This document shows, piece after piece, positions 1 to 11,530 of a stretch of 64,000 nt of DNA (the stretch's first letter is position 1; each line of letters starts with the position of its first letter). The position numbers were made by a program, and so were the translations under genes. The DNA is from Paragorgia papillata (taxonomy: Eukaryota > Cnidaria > Anthozoa > Scleralcyonacea > Coralliidae), in assembly GCA_035771165.1 (NCBI GenBank), contig JAWNZC010000408.1:2604001-2668000 (forward strand). Reading direction: 5' to 3'. The notes beneath the pieces are model-generated. The model was given only the letters and a program-made list of their open reading frames with translations, ran no database searches and had not been told where the DNA came from.

Positions 1-130
1 ACACGGCGAATTTGCTACAAAATCTGCTCAACCACCGGCGAAATTCGCCGTTCGCCGGCCTAAATCTGAAGGACTGCCTCTAGTCCGAACTCTCAAGAAC
101 AATGACGCATAATTTGTACACACACACACA

Positions 131-200
131 TATATATATCTTCGTCAGAGAGAAACGTTTCTCTCTGACGAAGGGCCTTCGCTCGAAACGTTAGATTCCT
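131..200. repeat. Penelope-end-like palindrome
   Basis: A perfect 34-bp palindrome (140-173; 17-nt arms meeting at AAAC/GTTT) follows a CA/TA microsatellite. Its right side continues into CTGACGA, a short GGGC-CTTC-GCTC hairpin and CGAAAC. A CUGANGA core, hairpin and GAAAC is the layout of hammerhead-type motifs found in Penelope-like element terminal repeats. Here an extra A follows the core and stem I is only about 3 bp, so it is at best degenerate. No coding remnant of a Penelope element lies beside it. The palindrome looks like a head-to-head junction of two element ends. Confidence 0.4.
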
Positions 201-246
201 ATGTTCTCTGTTTCGGCAGTATATCTAACCTAAGTTACTATATTTC

Positions 247-275
247 GATTATATATATATATATATATATATATA
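247..275. repeat. (TA)n microsatellite
   Basis: Uninterrupted TA dinucleotides. Similar tracts occur at 17940-17960, 24899-24939, 29342-29402, 31454-31504 and 38859-38894. Short reading frames rich in Ile-Tyr over these tracts are artefacts. Confidence 0.9.
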
Positions 276-482
276 CCATATATGGTACATATAAACCAAA
301 ATCCTTTTGTTAATGGAACGAGGATCCCACGGTCCACCACTATTTCCAGGTCTGGGTTATTATGTGTTTGCATGCAAACATAAACACAAAAAATATTGAA
401 ATAGACTAGAAATCATGATTTTTGTTCTTTTCATACATTTTGAGATATAGGAATTCGAATCAAATTTTACTATAGGGTTCAG

Positions 483-703
483 ACGGAGATCCGACGAAAT
501 GGTTACCGATACGAATGTACCCACCAAACGAACCATTTTATGCCTTTAAGACGGATCAGGGAAGTGAAACATTGTACCTTAGTAGCGATGGAAATGGAAA
601 TATGCAGCTTAAAAGAGCTAATACAACCGATTTTCCACCACCAGAGTATAACCCTAACATTGATCCAGCCTTGCTCTTTAGAGCAATTGATCCACCGGTT
701 TGA
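483..703 (+). CDS. terminal exon of a beta-trefoil-like protein (partial gene)
   Basis: An AG acceptor at 481-482 opens a reading frame that runs to TGA at 701-703. The exon starts with two bases that complete a codon (phase 1), followed by GDPTKWLPIRMYPPNEPFYA and about 53 more residues ending in FRAIDPPV. Alternating hydrophobic positions around a Gly-rich turn (LYLSSDGNGNMQL) and the closing LLFRAI resemble a repeat of a beta-trefoil fold (IL-1/FGF/fascin type). This is a fold impression, not a recognised family. The upstream exons lie before the window. The phase matches the 3' end of the exon at 38009-38153, and that exon also reads trefoil-like, so the two may be parts of tandem paralogues. 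No AATAAA was seen in the next 300 bp. Confidence 0.5.
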
Positions 704-1099
704 ACTTAACTGACACTATATGCAACTTAATCTGTGCAAGTTTTGTAGTTCTATACAGGTTCCTTACCCAGGTCAATGGCCAACAGTTATAATGGATATC
801 TCATGCAGACACAGGATAAATAGAGTGAAATGGCCGGGGGGGGATAGGTTCAGTAACGTATTATTATTGTGATAAATTCAAAAACAAAAGGTAGCTGCAA
901 TACGGACAGACACTGGTGGTGGCCAAAATTAACGAGCCGCCCAAAGACAAAATCCCAATAACAATACAAATTAACAGAAACTAGTACTTTTTCCAGAATG
1001 TCAGGAAGAAATCCTGTTTCACGATGAAATTCCTAGGTTATGAAAGAGTTTTTGGAAGAGAACCTATTGAACTGCTTTCAGACACCCTTGTTATGTGTT
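704..1099. other. no gene seen
   Basis: AT-rich sequence after the terminal exon. No open frame of note, no RNA gene and no clear repeat boundary. Confidence 0.5.
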
Positions 1100-1470
1100 T
1101 CAGCTCACTTTTCAACGCGCTGTTCGGAAGTTCGTTGCAAGTATCGAATTACGTTTCTAAGTTCAGAAGTTCATTACGAAGTCCGATTTGAAGTTCGAAT
1201 GTTCGATTCGAAGTTCAGCTTTGCGCCATTCTTTAGCTATGCAGTTGGTAATTTAGAATTGCAGAAAGATTAACGACATATTTTCCCAAAGAAATCATAT
1301 CAAAAGAAAGTCTGGTCGACCCAAGGTTTTCCGTAAATGCGAACTTCGAATCGAACATTCTAACATCAAATCGAACTTCGTAATAAACTTCTGAACTTAG
1401 AAACGTAATTCGATACTTGCATGGCAACGAACTTCCGAACCGCGCATTGAAAAGTGAACTGAAATCGACA
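1100..1470. repeat. inverted repeat with internal TTCGAAGTTCG motifs
   Basis: About 1100-1218 is repeated in reverse complement at about 1345-1470 around a spacer of about 125 bp. Both arms carry phased GAAGTTCGA-type motifs. Short frames on opposite strands therefore encode near-identical peptides; these are repeat translations, not genes. Confidence 0.8.
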
Positions 1471-1489
1471 ATAATTCCATTTTCGTGGT

Positions 1490-1830
1490 TTGCATCACTG
1501 ATCTCGAAATAAAACTGGATTAAGTATCTATTGTTTACAAAAAGGAGCCGGAAGTCACCCATTACTAAGGGACCAAGTGATGGTCTTTCTACCGTATTCT
1601 GGCACCGATATAAACATTTTGTTGAATGAGATGCTGAATCTTTGAAAGAAAATATAGTTCAATAGTCTTTTTTGGTACAGAAGACGTTTTAAGAAGACAT
1701 AAAGACATTTTTCAGCAGGTTTGGTCCCTTAGTAATTACGGATTTCTTTTGTTTAGCTGGCTTCATTTTATGAACCAGTGGACAATAGGTTGCACTATCC
1801 AGTTTTATTTCGAGATCAGTGGTTTGCATG
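1490..1830. mobile_element. short foldback element
   Basis: The segment GATCTCGAAATAAAACTGGA near 1499 recurs inverted near 1799-1818. Inside it, TTACTAAGGGACCAA near 1561 pairs with TTGGTCCCTTAGTAA near 1720. The nested inverted pairs suggest a non-autonomous DNA element. No target duplication could be fixed. Confidence 0.55.
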
Positions 1831-3424
1831 CACTTGACGTCATGGCGGCCATTTTGGAGAATGTCATTAACAAAAGAATGTCATTAGCAGCTATAACTGA
1901 TCGTATTTGGAGTATGTTTTCCTCCAACATAACCGTGGTTTGTTTGTCTTCTATATAAATCTCAAGGGATCGATTGCAAACCACCAATATACTCACAAAA
2001 CAATAGTGAAATAAACTAGAAATCAAAATCTTTGATGTTTTTATACACTTTGCCAAGAATTCAAATCAAATGTAATAACACTTCTAATCTAATGGAGCTC
2101 TATTGGATTTAGAGTCTAAATACATTATGCGAAAGTTGCGGAAACTTTCAAAAAAAACTTGTGGAAATATAGGCGGTTCATTAATTTAGGCCACCAGACA
2201 GTGTATTTTTTAAAAAATATACTTAAATTCGTGTTAGGCAATTATTGTAGATCAACTGCATGCTTTTAATTATTGCATATATTACACATATTAAATTCGT
2301 GTGTTTTTACCATTAGTGTTTATTTGCGTTTGGTACATTATGGCTCGGGGGATTATATTATGCACTTACTGTGTTTTGTGGCCCCAAGACCGCCGTTGTA
2401 TCCCGAGGCGAAGCCGAACAAAACATTCAGACATTGTTTTTTAATGAAGGAAAACTGGAAAAAACTTAACCTGACCATCTACTTCCAGTTTTGATATTTT
2501 TTCCTATGGGTTATGCGGGAAACCGATCAGGATTTTCGGACCACCCCGCGAGGACCACTCGCCCAATGAGAAAGCTAGAAAAACGTACTTTAATGTCTGC
2601 TCTCGAGGGAAACAGTTTTGTTTTACCGAGAGTCTTGATGTTTCCCGAGACCGAAGTACAGGGAAACATCGAGCCTCGAGGGAAAAGAAAACTAAATGTT
2701 TCCCGAGGGATCAGACATTAAGTGCTTTGTTAATATAGCTTGAGTTTCGCTGATAATTTTGACTTTTGTCAAGGAAAAGTACACTAAATACAAACTGAAA
2801 GACTTACCAAAACATTTCGCCTGGATCCGTAATTTCACTTCAACCAATATGAGTCTCAGAACAAAAGAACAGCAATACATTTCTCCAGTTAATCTTCACA
2901 CATGCTAAAGACCTATAAATATTCTTTTTTTCGTATCAAACAAGCTTTTGTTAGATAGGATACCGTGAGGAGTTCCAAGTTCTAGCGGGCAACAATTGAG
3001 AACGTATTGCCCGGGAAGGCAATAAGTTCTCATTATTTGTTGCCCGCTCGGTATACATTGAAATTTAGTTAAGGTCATGTGACCACAAACCAACCAATGA
3101 CAGTCATCGTTTTATCCAGCGAAACTCTAGCTATATAACAATATACACTTGTTGGCTGACGACGAGGGAGGGTGACATATCAAGCCTGATCGAGGGACCG
3201 TCAAGCGTGATGTTTCTCGAGGCAAAAGTCAACAAGCGTTTTGTTATATACCAAAGACTTTTAAAATACAAAATACCAAACTGACTCGAAATTTGCAAAG
3301 ACTAATTAGTAGAACACTTTGTCTTCGTAATTTCAATTCACTGACTAAACAAATACACCAGACTCAACATGTACAAAGAACAGCTTTAAATTTCTCCAGG
3401 TTGCATGTCCTCAGACCTTCCTTA
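1831..3424. other. non-coding, repeat-derived
   Basis: No gene recognised. Between about 2600 and 3240 the sequence is studded with CCCGAGGG/CTCGAGGG motifs, and a similar motif-rich patch lies at 21240-21330. Near 2985-3055 the words GCGGGCAACA and TTGTTGCCCGC form a loose inverted pair. Confidence 0.5.
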
Positions 3425-4545
3425 TAAAGTGATAACCTCGACATTTTTTATTATCTTATTTGGAAGAACTTTTAAAATAAAGTAACTTCTTTGGAAGATT
3501 TTCGCTTTGTTTTTGAGATATTTCATTTTGTTTGATATGCAAATGTCCGGAATCTACTGTACGTGACATATTCTCGATTTTAAAGTGCATATAAACCCTC
3601 CACAGTTTTAGTTCCCTGTTTAGAGGGCGGAAAAACAGTTGTAAAGTTATTTTACAGTTTTTGATTTGGTCGTTTTGTTTCCGAGATATATCTCTTTGAA
3701 CATTGGCAAAAAGTCCTTTTCACTGGAAATTGCCGCAAATGCTAAATGGAATTTCACAATGGAATTAACCAATTTACAATGGAATTAATGAGGAAATTAC
3801 GTCACATCGAGTAGTTCCAGTCCGAATATTAGGGACCTTAAGATCTACGACGGCGTCCTCCAAATAAAATAATTCTAGTTGTAAAACAAAGAGAATGAAT
3901 AATTTGTAATCCCAAGAGTAATCCCAACACCGTCCTCGTTCTTTATACAACGCCACGTAGAGCATTTTCACGTCTTCAGGACGACGTCAACGGCCAAAAG
4001 ATGAGAACTGTTGCTTGAGATTGACTTCAATACAGACACTTAGTACTGGACGTTTTAAAAGTCATTAAACTAACTTTAAATATCAAATATAATAGTTAGT
4101 TAACCGTGACGTTTTTCAGTTACATAATTTTTTTTTGGTTTCGTCGTCGTCGTAGCATCTTAAGGTCCCTATAGACCAAATAACATTTGCGGCAATTTCC
4201 AGCGAATATGATTTTTGCCAATGTTCAAAAGAGATATATCTCGGAAACAAAAAAGACAAAATCATAAACTGTAAGATAACTTTACAACTGTTTTTCCGCC
4301 ATAAACGAGGAACTAAAAACTGTGGAGGGTTTATATGCACTTTAAAAGATTTCGTTCGAGAATGAAAGAGATACACCAACTTCTTCGATAAGTCATTATG
4401 CATGTGTGACGTAGATTCCGAACATTTGCATATCAAACAAAATAAAATGTCTCAAAAACAAAGCAAAAAGCGAAAATCTTCCAAAGAAGTTACTTTATCA
4501 TTTTAAAAGTTCTTCCAAATAAAACAATAAAAATTGTCGAGGTTA
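3425..4545. mobile_element. 1.1-kb foldback element with nested insertion
   Basis: Outer arms of about 340 bp (about 3425-3760 and 4180-4545) are inverted copies; both carry GTGCATATAAACCCTCCACA or its complement and the AACATTGGCAAAAA segment. A second element sits inside: AGGGACCTTAAGATCTACGA near 3831 faces the inverted GTAGCATCTTAAGGTCCCT near 4154-4172, with GAC/GTC trinucleotide repeats just inside. No transposase is present. A solo copy of one outer arm lies at 5883-6125. Confidence 0.75.
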
Positions 4546-4768
4546 AGGCCTGGCCAAACGCTTCATGCAACATCTTCAACATTGTTGAACGCATGTTGAA
4601 CGAAAATTTTAACATGTTCAAATTTCGTTCAACGTTATTCAACACCATTCAACAACGTTCAACATCATTCAACAGGGTGGCCAAACGCTTTCAACATGTG
4701 GAATCACGGTTGAATTCAACAATGTTGAAAGATGTTGAACGAAATTTTGAAAGCGTTTGGCCAGGCCT
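4546..4768. mobile_element. PIF/Harbinger-like MITE
   Basis: A 223-bp element flanked by TTA on both sides (4543-4545 and 4769-4771). Terminal inverted repeats begin AGGCCTGGCCAAACGCTT. The interior is built of GTTCAACA/TGTTGAAC words. A 3-bp TWA target duplication with G/C-rich termini is typical of PIF/Harbinger derivatives; the superfamily call is inferred from that. Confidence 0.75.
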
Positions 4769-5050
4769 TTAGGGGCACTTTAAAGATATGTATAGATATT
4801 CTTTCTTTTGGAAAATTGGCTACAAAGTTCTTGATCTGATGCAATAATCATTGTGTATTCACGTGAACAACGCATGATTAACGCACTTTTCCTTTTTCAT
4901 TGTTAGTGTCAGAGGGAAATAGTTGAATCACTTGAAATTGTTGAATCGCTTCGTTTAATCGTTTAAGGGGGCGGCGTTGATTTTGTCGACCTCGAGTTTA
5001 ATCTCTCTTTCAATTTCTTTCCGAATATTAGGCAGAAATTCCGACTGTAA

Positions 5051-5578
5051 AGGCGTATTTCCAGTCCTTGCACGAAGCAACTCGCTGCGAGAACTCGCAA
5101 GCTCGCTGAGAGTGTTTTAGCGCTGGTGGCAGATAGTTGGACATTTTGAACTATTTTTTACTCGCGGCAAGTACTCGCAGTAAATAAACCAATCAAAGCA
5201 AATTATGTCAAATTTCAAACTCGTTAGCAATTCATGAGTAGGAAACTGCACAAAGGAAATCATTACCGTGTCGATGGTTAATTTGCATGGATTTTGAAGG
5301 GGAAATTACATAAATTAATCGAACTTTCACCTCGATTTTCTCTTAAAATACCGATTTGTTTGAGATGCTTTATCAAACACTCAGAAGAGTACTTCATCAG
5401 TATAGCCAAACACCTCGAAGTTAACGTTTGTTCGAAAAGCTCGGCTATCGCTTCATCAGCCGCGAGTTATCGCAACGAGCTGCGTTTGGTGAAAGTACAG
5501 TGGAAACCATGAGAGTACTCGCAGCGAGCTACGAGTTGCTAGTTGCGCTTTGTGCATGCGAGGACTGGAAATCCGCCT
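5051..5578. mobile_element. PIF/Harbinger-like MITE, 528 bp
   Basis: Termini AGGCG(T/G)ATTTCCAGTCC are inverted at both ends and flanked by TAA (5048-5050 and 5579-5581). Subterminal CTCGC/GCGAG words recur at both ends. No coding capacity; the frames here are repeat translations. Confidence 0.7.
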
Positions 5579-5715
5579 TAAGACTATGTGTACACGGTAA
5601 CGTTTCCGAGCGTTTTCGTATTGTTTAAAGTAATGAACTGGTTGTTCTCGATTCCCTTGAGAACAGTAAACAATACGAAAACGCTCGGAAACCTTACCGT
5701 GCGCACATAGTCTTA
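5579..5715. mobile_element. near-perfect palindromic MITE, 137 bp
   Basis: Arms of about 48 nt, each beginning TAAGACTATGTG and ending TTCGTATTGTTT, face each other around a spacer of about 40 bp. The element abuts the preceding MITE, sharing the TTAA between them, so one probably inserted at the edge of the other. Confidence 0.75.
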
Positions 5716-5882
5716 GTTGATCAGAATCAGCATTATTACAAGTAATAAGTCAAAACTAGGGTTGATCCCAGAGCAATTCAAGTAGCTCGATCCTACCGCC
5801 AATATGACTAGCCTGTGTCACAGCCCTAACTCGGTAAGAGTAAGGTCTGTCAACACTCGAACTATTGCTTGTTCTTGCATAA

Positions 5883-6125
5883 ATTAAAGTGCATATAAAC
5901 CCTCCACAGTTTTTAGTTCCCTGTTTAGAGGGCGGGAAAACAGTTGTAAAGTTATTTTACAGTTTTTGATTTGGTTTTGTTTCCGAAATATATCTCTTTG
6001 AACATTGGCAAAAAGTCCTATTCGCTGGAAATTGCCGCAAATGCTATTTGGTTAATATTGGGACTGGTAACTACTGATGTGACGTCATTTCCTCATTAAT
6101 GCCATTGTTGACAATGGGGAAGAAG
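5883..6125. repeat. solo copy of the 3.4-4.5 kb foldback arm
   Basis: Near-identical to about 3583-3800 in the same orientation, starting AAAGTGCATATAAACCCTCC and running through the ATTGCCGCAAATGCTA segment. Confidence 0.75.
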
Positions 6126-6224
6126 GCAAATTTTGAGTTATAGTCGATCAAACATTCGCTATCAACTTGACCCCAATGCGGCTTCTTCGTACCATCACTT
6201 CATCTTCGATATTTATACACCTTC

Positions 6225-6800
6225 CTGGCTAATAATAATAACTTTATTCAAGTGTCAATGTAATTAACTAGGTAACAACTAATTGTGGACACTATCTGTG
6301 ATTTATATAAATAAAATACTATGTATATAATATTACATAAAGTATTTAAAGTAAATAGACAAATAAATCAAAATTAGCAAAATACATACATCATAACTTA
6401 CAGAGAGTACAAAAATTTGAATTGTTCTCTAGTAAACTAGACTGGTAAATCTTTTTTATCGTTTGTTTAAAAATGTTCAGACTCTCTGAAGCTCTTAAAG
6501 TGGTACTTAATTTTGACCATATAAAAGGTCCTAAATAGGATATAGAATGCTTACCATAACAAACAGTTTAAAAACGAGGTATATCAAAATCACTGTTCCT
6601 AAGTGAGTATCGTATATTTTTGTATTTAAATAATTCTGAAACATTAGTAGGTACGAGCTCATGTTTAACCTTGTACATCAACGTTGCAATATCCTGCAAT
6701 CGCCTATTGTACAATGTTGGTAGCTGAGCACGATTAAGGAGTTCCTGATATGATTCTGACTTAGATCTGTATACAGCCCTCAACGTACGCTCCCTCTTGA
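6225..6800 (-). pseudogene. LINE (non-LTR retrotransposon) 3' fragment
   Basis: The minus strand encodes the C-terminal end of a non-LTR reverse transcriptase ORF2: the RRLQDIATLMYKVKHELVP block, a YSLRNSDFDIPRF segment, then after an in-frame stop at about 6565 the terminal GKHSISYLGPFIWSKL motif. That order is the usual tail of CR1/L2/Jockey-type ORF2 proteins. Only the last 130 or so codons survive; the RT catalytic core is absent. Confidence 0.75.
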
Positions 6801-7473
6801 ACGCGTTCGAGTTTCCTTCTATCCGAGGATTTACAAAAATGCCACACTAGATGACGATATGTTAAGTGAGGCAAGATGGCTAAAATGTCTTCTTTCACCT
6901 ATCAGAAGAACGTCAGTGTCTCCACTAACTGGACAACATGGTTTAAAACTCTGGTTGACCGACAGATTGTATAGTAAATCTTGAAGATATCTTGTTCGTC
7001 ATACCTTCTCCATTTTCAAAATTTCGCCACAGACGATCACAAAACACGATGAGATTCAAAATTCCTGCTGTTCGTTTTGAGGACATGGGGGATCTTATTG
7101 CTGATCTTATTGCTAACTCTTGGCATGAAAACCTTTAAACGTTTGAGATAAGAAAGAAAAATAAGAAAAACCTGCATTTTCTGTACGAGTTTCGGACTCG
7201 AATTTTGCTTTTGTTCGATTCGGCAGATATTTAGTCGTTCAATCCATTTTCGTTGGTAGAAATAGTTTAGGTTCTTCGTTATCATCTCTAAAAAACTTTA
7301 GGTCTAAAAAATTGTAAATTTTCTGGTTGTTTTTTGCAGCGAGTTTTCAGTTTTTCATTGTGCACTTCATACGTTCTGTGGACGTTCATGGCTACCCCCA
7401 GCGGCTGGAAGCTTGGCTTCACCCAATCATAGGGCCTACCTTATGGAGTTAGCGTTCCAGTTTACTTAGAATT
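6801..7473. other. no gene seen
   Basis: AT-rich DNA without recognisable coding or RNA features; an 82-codon frame at 7037-7285 has no family signature. Confidence 0.5.
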
Positions 7474-9950
7474 CAATGGCTCTCAACAGTGAACTCCCTA
7501 TATACCTGGAAGGCTAACTGCAGTCAATCAAAAAAGTGAGGCAAAAAATGGCGGACAAGTGCAATTTTTTGGACGTCAGTTTCAGGCCCTACGCGGTCAA
7601 CTTGGATGTCAGTCTTATAGTCTTTTTTCTCGCGGCCGAACCACGAACGGCCAGTGTCACCTCAGTTTGTATGAACGTTTCTCGAGCTGCGAATATAAAC
7701 GGGTCGAAAGAGCAATTAACCGAAAGCCAAGTTCTTAACAAATGTATACTGATGACAATTTTGGCGAGATCGAGTGGTTTTTGTGGATTATACGGAGCTT
7801 CAAGCGAGGGCCATCCGAGCTTAAAGGTCAACTATACCTTTTGAGGTTATTATATTTTCTGTTAAATTCGAAAATGTTTATTCCAAAACTGAAGAAAAAA
7901 TTAAAATCGGTCACTCGGTTCTGTTTTTATGTTCTGTCAAATATCGAGTTTTGGCCATTTTTCTGAACCATATTTAAACAACGACCGCGTTAAAAGTTAG
8001 TCTGGCACTAGCAAACTTGTGACGTCATACCGGTATAACAGCTCGCTTCGGCAAAAGGCCACAACATTGTCAACGCTAACCAGGAGAGTTTTTCTAAAAG
8101 ATACCCGGCCACATGCAAGTTCGACTCCACGACTTATCAAGAATGGCTATATGATATTTTAGCTTACCAAACGGTACAGCAGTACAACGGGTTTTCGCAA
8201 GAAAAAAACACTACGCCTAGTATGGAGTACGATTCATTTTTGTCTTGATAAGACAAAACTATTGAGTTTTAAACTACTGTATATTGTTAGTTCTAACTAT
8301 TGAGTTATTGATTTGACAGAAGCCTGGATATACATTGTTCGTCAGAACTGTAGTTTTGCTTTTGCGAAATTGGATCTGCTACCGTAGCTTCATCTATATC
8401 ACCTTCTACTTTAAATATCGCAAAACTCACCCAAATACAATTAAGAAGACTCGTTGACAGAGTGTGAAGAAGATATACGTTAAAATGCCCCAAAAATAAT
8501 GCTAATACACGTATTTGAATGAGTAAAGAGGTGGCAAACCAAAGCTCGAACATTGGAATATTTCTGCAGTAATTAGGCAACTTACCGGTATGACGTCACC
8601 GAATATGTAGTACCCATTCTTCTAAACAACTCGGTCGTGCATCAAAAGGTACTTAGAATCTCCCCCCAGTAAGTCATGCGCTTTTACTCCAAATTCATTT
8701 TTTTCTTCAATTTTGCGAAATTAGATGATAACTGCTTTGAAAATATTATATAACCTCAAAAGGTATAGTTGACCTTTAAGCAAATACAACGCGAACGTCA
8801 AGGGGCAACGTCCTTAATACAATAGAAATTTCATCACACAACAAAGAAGATGAATAATTTTTAGTCCCAAGAGTAATCTTAACGCCGTTCCCGTTCTACC
8901 TACAAAGTTATTCAGATTATTTTCACATCTTTAGGACAACTTTATTGATTAACTCGTGGAACGGCGATCCCCGTAGTCGAGTTTGACCTCAAACTATGCA
9001 ACGAAATCCTTTTAGAATTAGCTCTACAAGGTTTTGGATGTCGAAAAACATATACTTTAAATGATTACGTACTGCCAGATACTGAACATTACATTGCCGT
9101 CGTCGTCTTATAAGACCCCGTTTACACTAGAGCAAAAGTTTCCGGATTTGTAAATGTTTCCGGATTCACTTCGTACCGAATATTCGGATTCGTTAGGCGT
9201 TTACACTACAACAGTATTCGCAGATTCGGCCCTTTGACTAAACTCGGAATTCCTTTAATTCAGTTAATATATGTTGACCATGTTGGTTCCACCGCAAGTC
9301 CGCAACCTCACATGACTACGAGCGGAGAGCATCCGAATTCATCGGAATAACCGTTCACACTACGTATATTGTCTCGGATTCAAAAGTATTCGGATACGAA
9401 GTTTCTACATTTTCCGAATACATGATCAAACCGGAAAGTTTTTATTCCAGATTTATTCTTTTGTGTGTAAACGGCAACGGCGAATCCGGTACTAAAACGT
9501 TCCGGATTCGTCACGTGGCCGAAAACTTTTGCTCTGGTGTAACGGGGTCCTAGTTTGCTTTAATTCCCTATTCTCTATGAAAGTCATCAGGTATAAATTA
9601 AGCGGTTAATTGACCGTGAGTGGGACTCGCCGAAATGTAAAGTTCAAACTCGACTCAGAAAGTCACAAAGTCACAAGCATCAACAAATACAAAGCAGAAA
9701 CAAAATAAGAACAACATACGCAGCCCCTCCCCCCAAAGCAAATGACAACACTGCTGACTGCTCGTGTGCAAGAGGGTGTATGTTTGGGCCGCCTGTGGTT
9801 CGGCCGCAAGAAAAAAGACTGTCTTAGTCCAAGATAACCGCGTAGGGGCCTAAAACTGACAAAAATTCCCCATTGCCGCCATGTTTTGCCTCACTTTTTT
9901 ATTGGCAGTCAGCCTTCCAGTTATATATAGAGGTCACTGCTCTAATATCG
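7474..9950. mobile_element. 2.5-kb composite foldback element
   Basis: Arms of about 170 bp (about 7474-7652 and 9783-9950) are inverted, roughly 80% alike by eye, sharing AAAAAAGTGAGGCAAAA and GCGGCCGAACCAC. A second inverted pair lies inside (about 7828-7900 and 8700-8778, with GTCAACTATACCTTTTGAGG), and a separate MITE sits at 9114-9549. Short frames on opposite strands at 7536-7844 are translations of the arms. No transposase is seen. Confidence 0.7.
9114..9549. mobile_element. MITE with GACCCCGTTTACAC termini
   Basis: The left end GACCCCGTTTACACTAGAGC faces the right end CTCTGGTGTAACGGGGTC. The interior is rich in TTCGGATTCG-type words. It is nested inside the larger foldback. The target duplication is not clear. 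Confidence 0.7.
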
Positions 9951-10644
9951 TCCCTAGTCTTCTCCCGGCAGGGCTGTGACACAGGCTACAATATATGACA
10001 CACTTAAGAAAGAAATTAAGAAAATCTTAGAAAGTTAAAGAAATAAAGAAAGATCTTGAAAAGTTAAAAATAGTTTAGAAAGTTAAAAAAGATCTTTCTG
10101 AAATCTGAATAGCCTTTTAACTATTGAATGTTTCAAGGTTTCAAGTGTTGACATGTTAGGCGCTTGGCCAAGATGTTTTAGCTATAAATTTATACGCAGA
10201 AATCACTCAAATCAGTACTGTGTTTGGCACTGTTCGGTTATACTAACATCAGTATAAGCGTATCCAATCATACTTGTTCCAAACGTGTGTTGATCATTGA
10301 TTTGTTGAGACGAATCAAATACCAGAGATATTGGTATTTCAGGCCGAAATTCGCAATTATCAAGTAAATAAGGGCAAAGTTACGTTAGTTTTACTTCAGT
10401 TTTACACTAATTAGTCTATTATTTATTTTGTAAGCCCATTAATAAAAAGATTGTTAAAGTCTTAGCTAACCCAAGAAAGCGTCTTCACGAAGACTAATTA
10501 ATTTATTAAATCTTCGCTTTGATCACGAAACATGCACACACAAATAACGTTGATGTTCTATTTCAGTTCCTTTTAGCACTATATAGCTATTTATTCACAC
10601 AGTCAAGCAAACGAACGCGTATCGAAGCGAGTTCAACAGTTTTT
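9951..10644. other. no gene seen
   Basis: AT-rich, with runs of AAAGTTAAAGAAA near 10020-10100. No coding or RNA feature recognised. Confidence 0.5.
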
Positions 10645-10845
10645 CAGCCCGGTTTGCCGGGATGAAAACGATTACATGGACATTTTCATCCCGGTTAACC
10701 GGGCTAGCCCGGTTGCGACAACCGGAATCCCGGCAAACCGGGCTAGCCCGCTTGCCATGTAATCGAAATGTTAAAACAACATGCGTTTTATATATAAAGC
10801 GGGCTAGCCCGGTTAACCGAGCCAGCCCGGTCCATGTAATCGCCC
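10645..10845. repeat. GGGCTAGCCCGGTTAACC palindrome cluster
   Basis: At least six copies of overlapping self-complementary words (GGGCTAGCCC, CCGGTTAACCGG) in 200 bp, bounded by TTACATGG / CCATGTAA words. A related short stretch is at 11047-11090. It is probably an internal module of a MITE related to the element at 11098-11527. Confidence 0.65.
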
Positions 10846-11097
10846 CCTAAAAATATATATTACAGTTATAAGCGTAGGTTAAAGCCGACAATACTTAAGG
10901 GCTGTTTAACTGGGATTAATTAGGATCGATTGATTAGGATCTCACTGTGGTTTTGAAACAAAGAAGAATTGGTTTAGTTTAGATGTAAACGAATCTTAAC
11001 ATTAATTCAAATCTCCTTTTGCGGCTAAGGAAAGAATTTCGTGACACGAGTCAGCCCGGTTAGCCGGGCTAGCCCGGCTCATGTAAACAGCCCATTA

Positions 11098-11527
11098 GGG
11101 CCTCTTTATATATGGAGCAGAGTTACCCGGCTAGCCGAGTTACTTCGTCAAACCGAGTTATACCCGCCATGTATAGAAATGCAATGCTATCCCGGCAGAG
11201 TATTTATATGAGACAGGCGGGTAACTCGGTAGCGCTAGCCGAGATCCCGGCAAAACAGCCGAGATCTCGGCATGCCGTGATGAAAATATTCCCATATAAC
11301 ACTCTCTTGCCGGGTAACTCGGCTAGCCAAGTTGAATTCGTCACAACAACGCACGCGCCACTTATAAAGACAATCGGAAACTGTGAAACCATTATAATGC
11401 GTGGGCGGCTTTGCCGAGTACCTCGTCTCATATAAACACTCATCTTTTTTCAACTCGGCCTGCCGGGTAACTCGCCTAGCCGAGTAACTCGCCTAGCCGG
11501 GTAACTCGCCTCCATATAAACAGGCCC
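11098..11527. mobile_element. PIF/Harbinger-like MITE with palindromic modules
   Basis: Flanked by TTA on both sides (11095-11097 and 11528-11530). Inverted ends GGGCCT(C/G)TTTATAT are followed by GAGTTACCCGGCTAGCCGAG-type words repeated at both ends. The 107-codon frame across it is repeat-derived. Confidence 0.7.
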
Positions 11528-11530
11528 TTA

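Noticed and set aside
1040..1562. Two similar small proteins on opposite strands
   Set aside because: Both are translations of arms of one inverted repeat.
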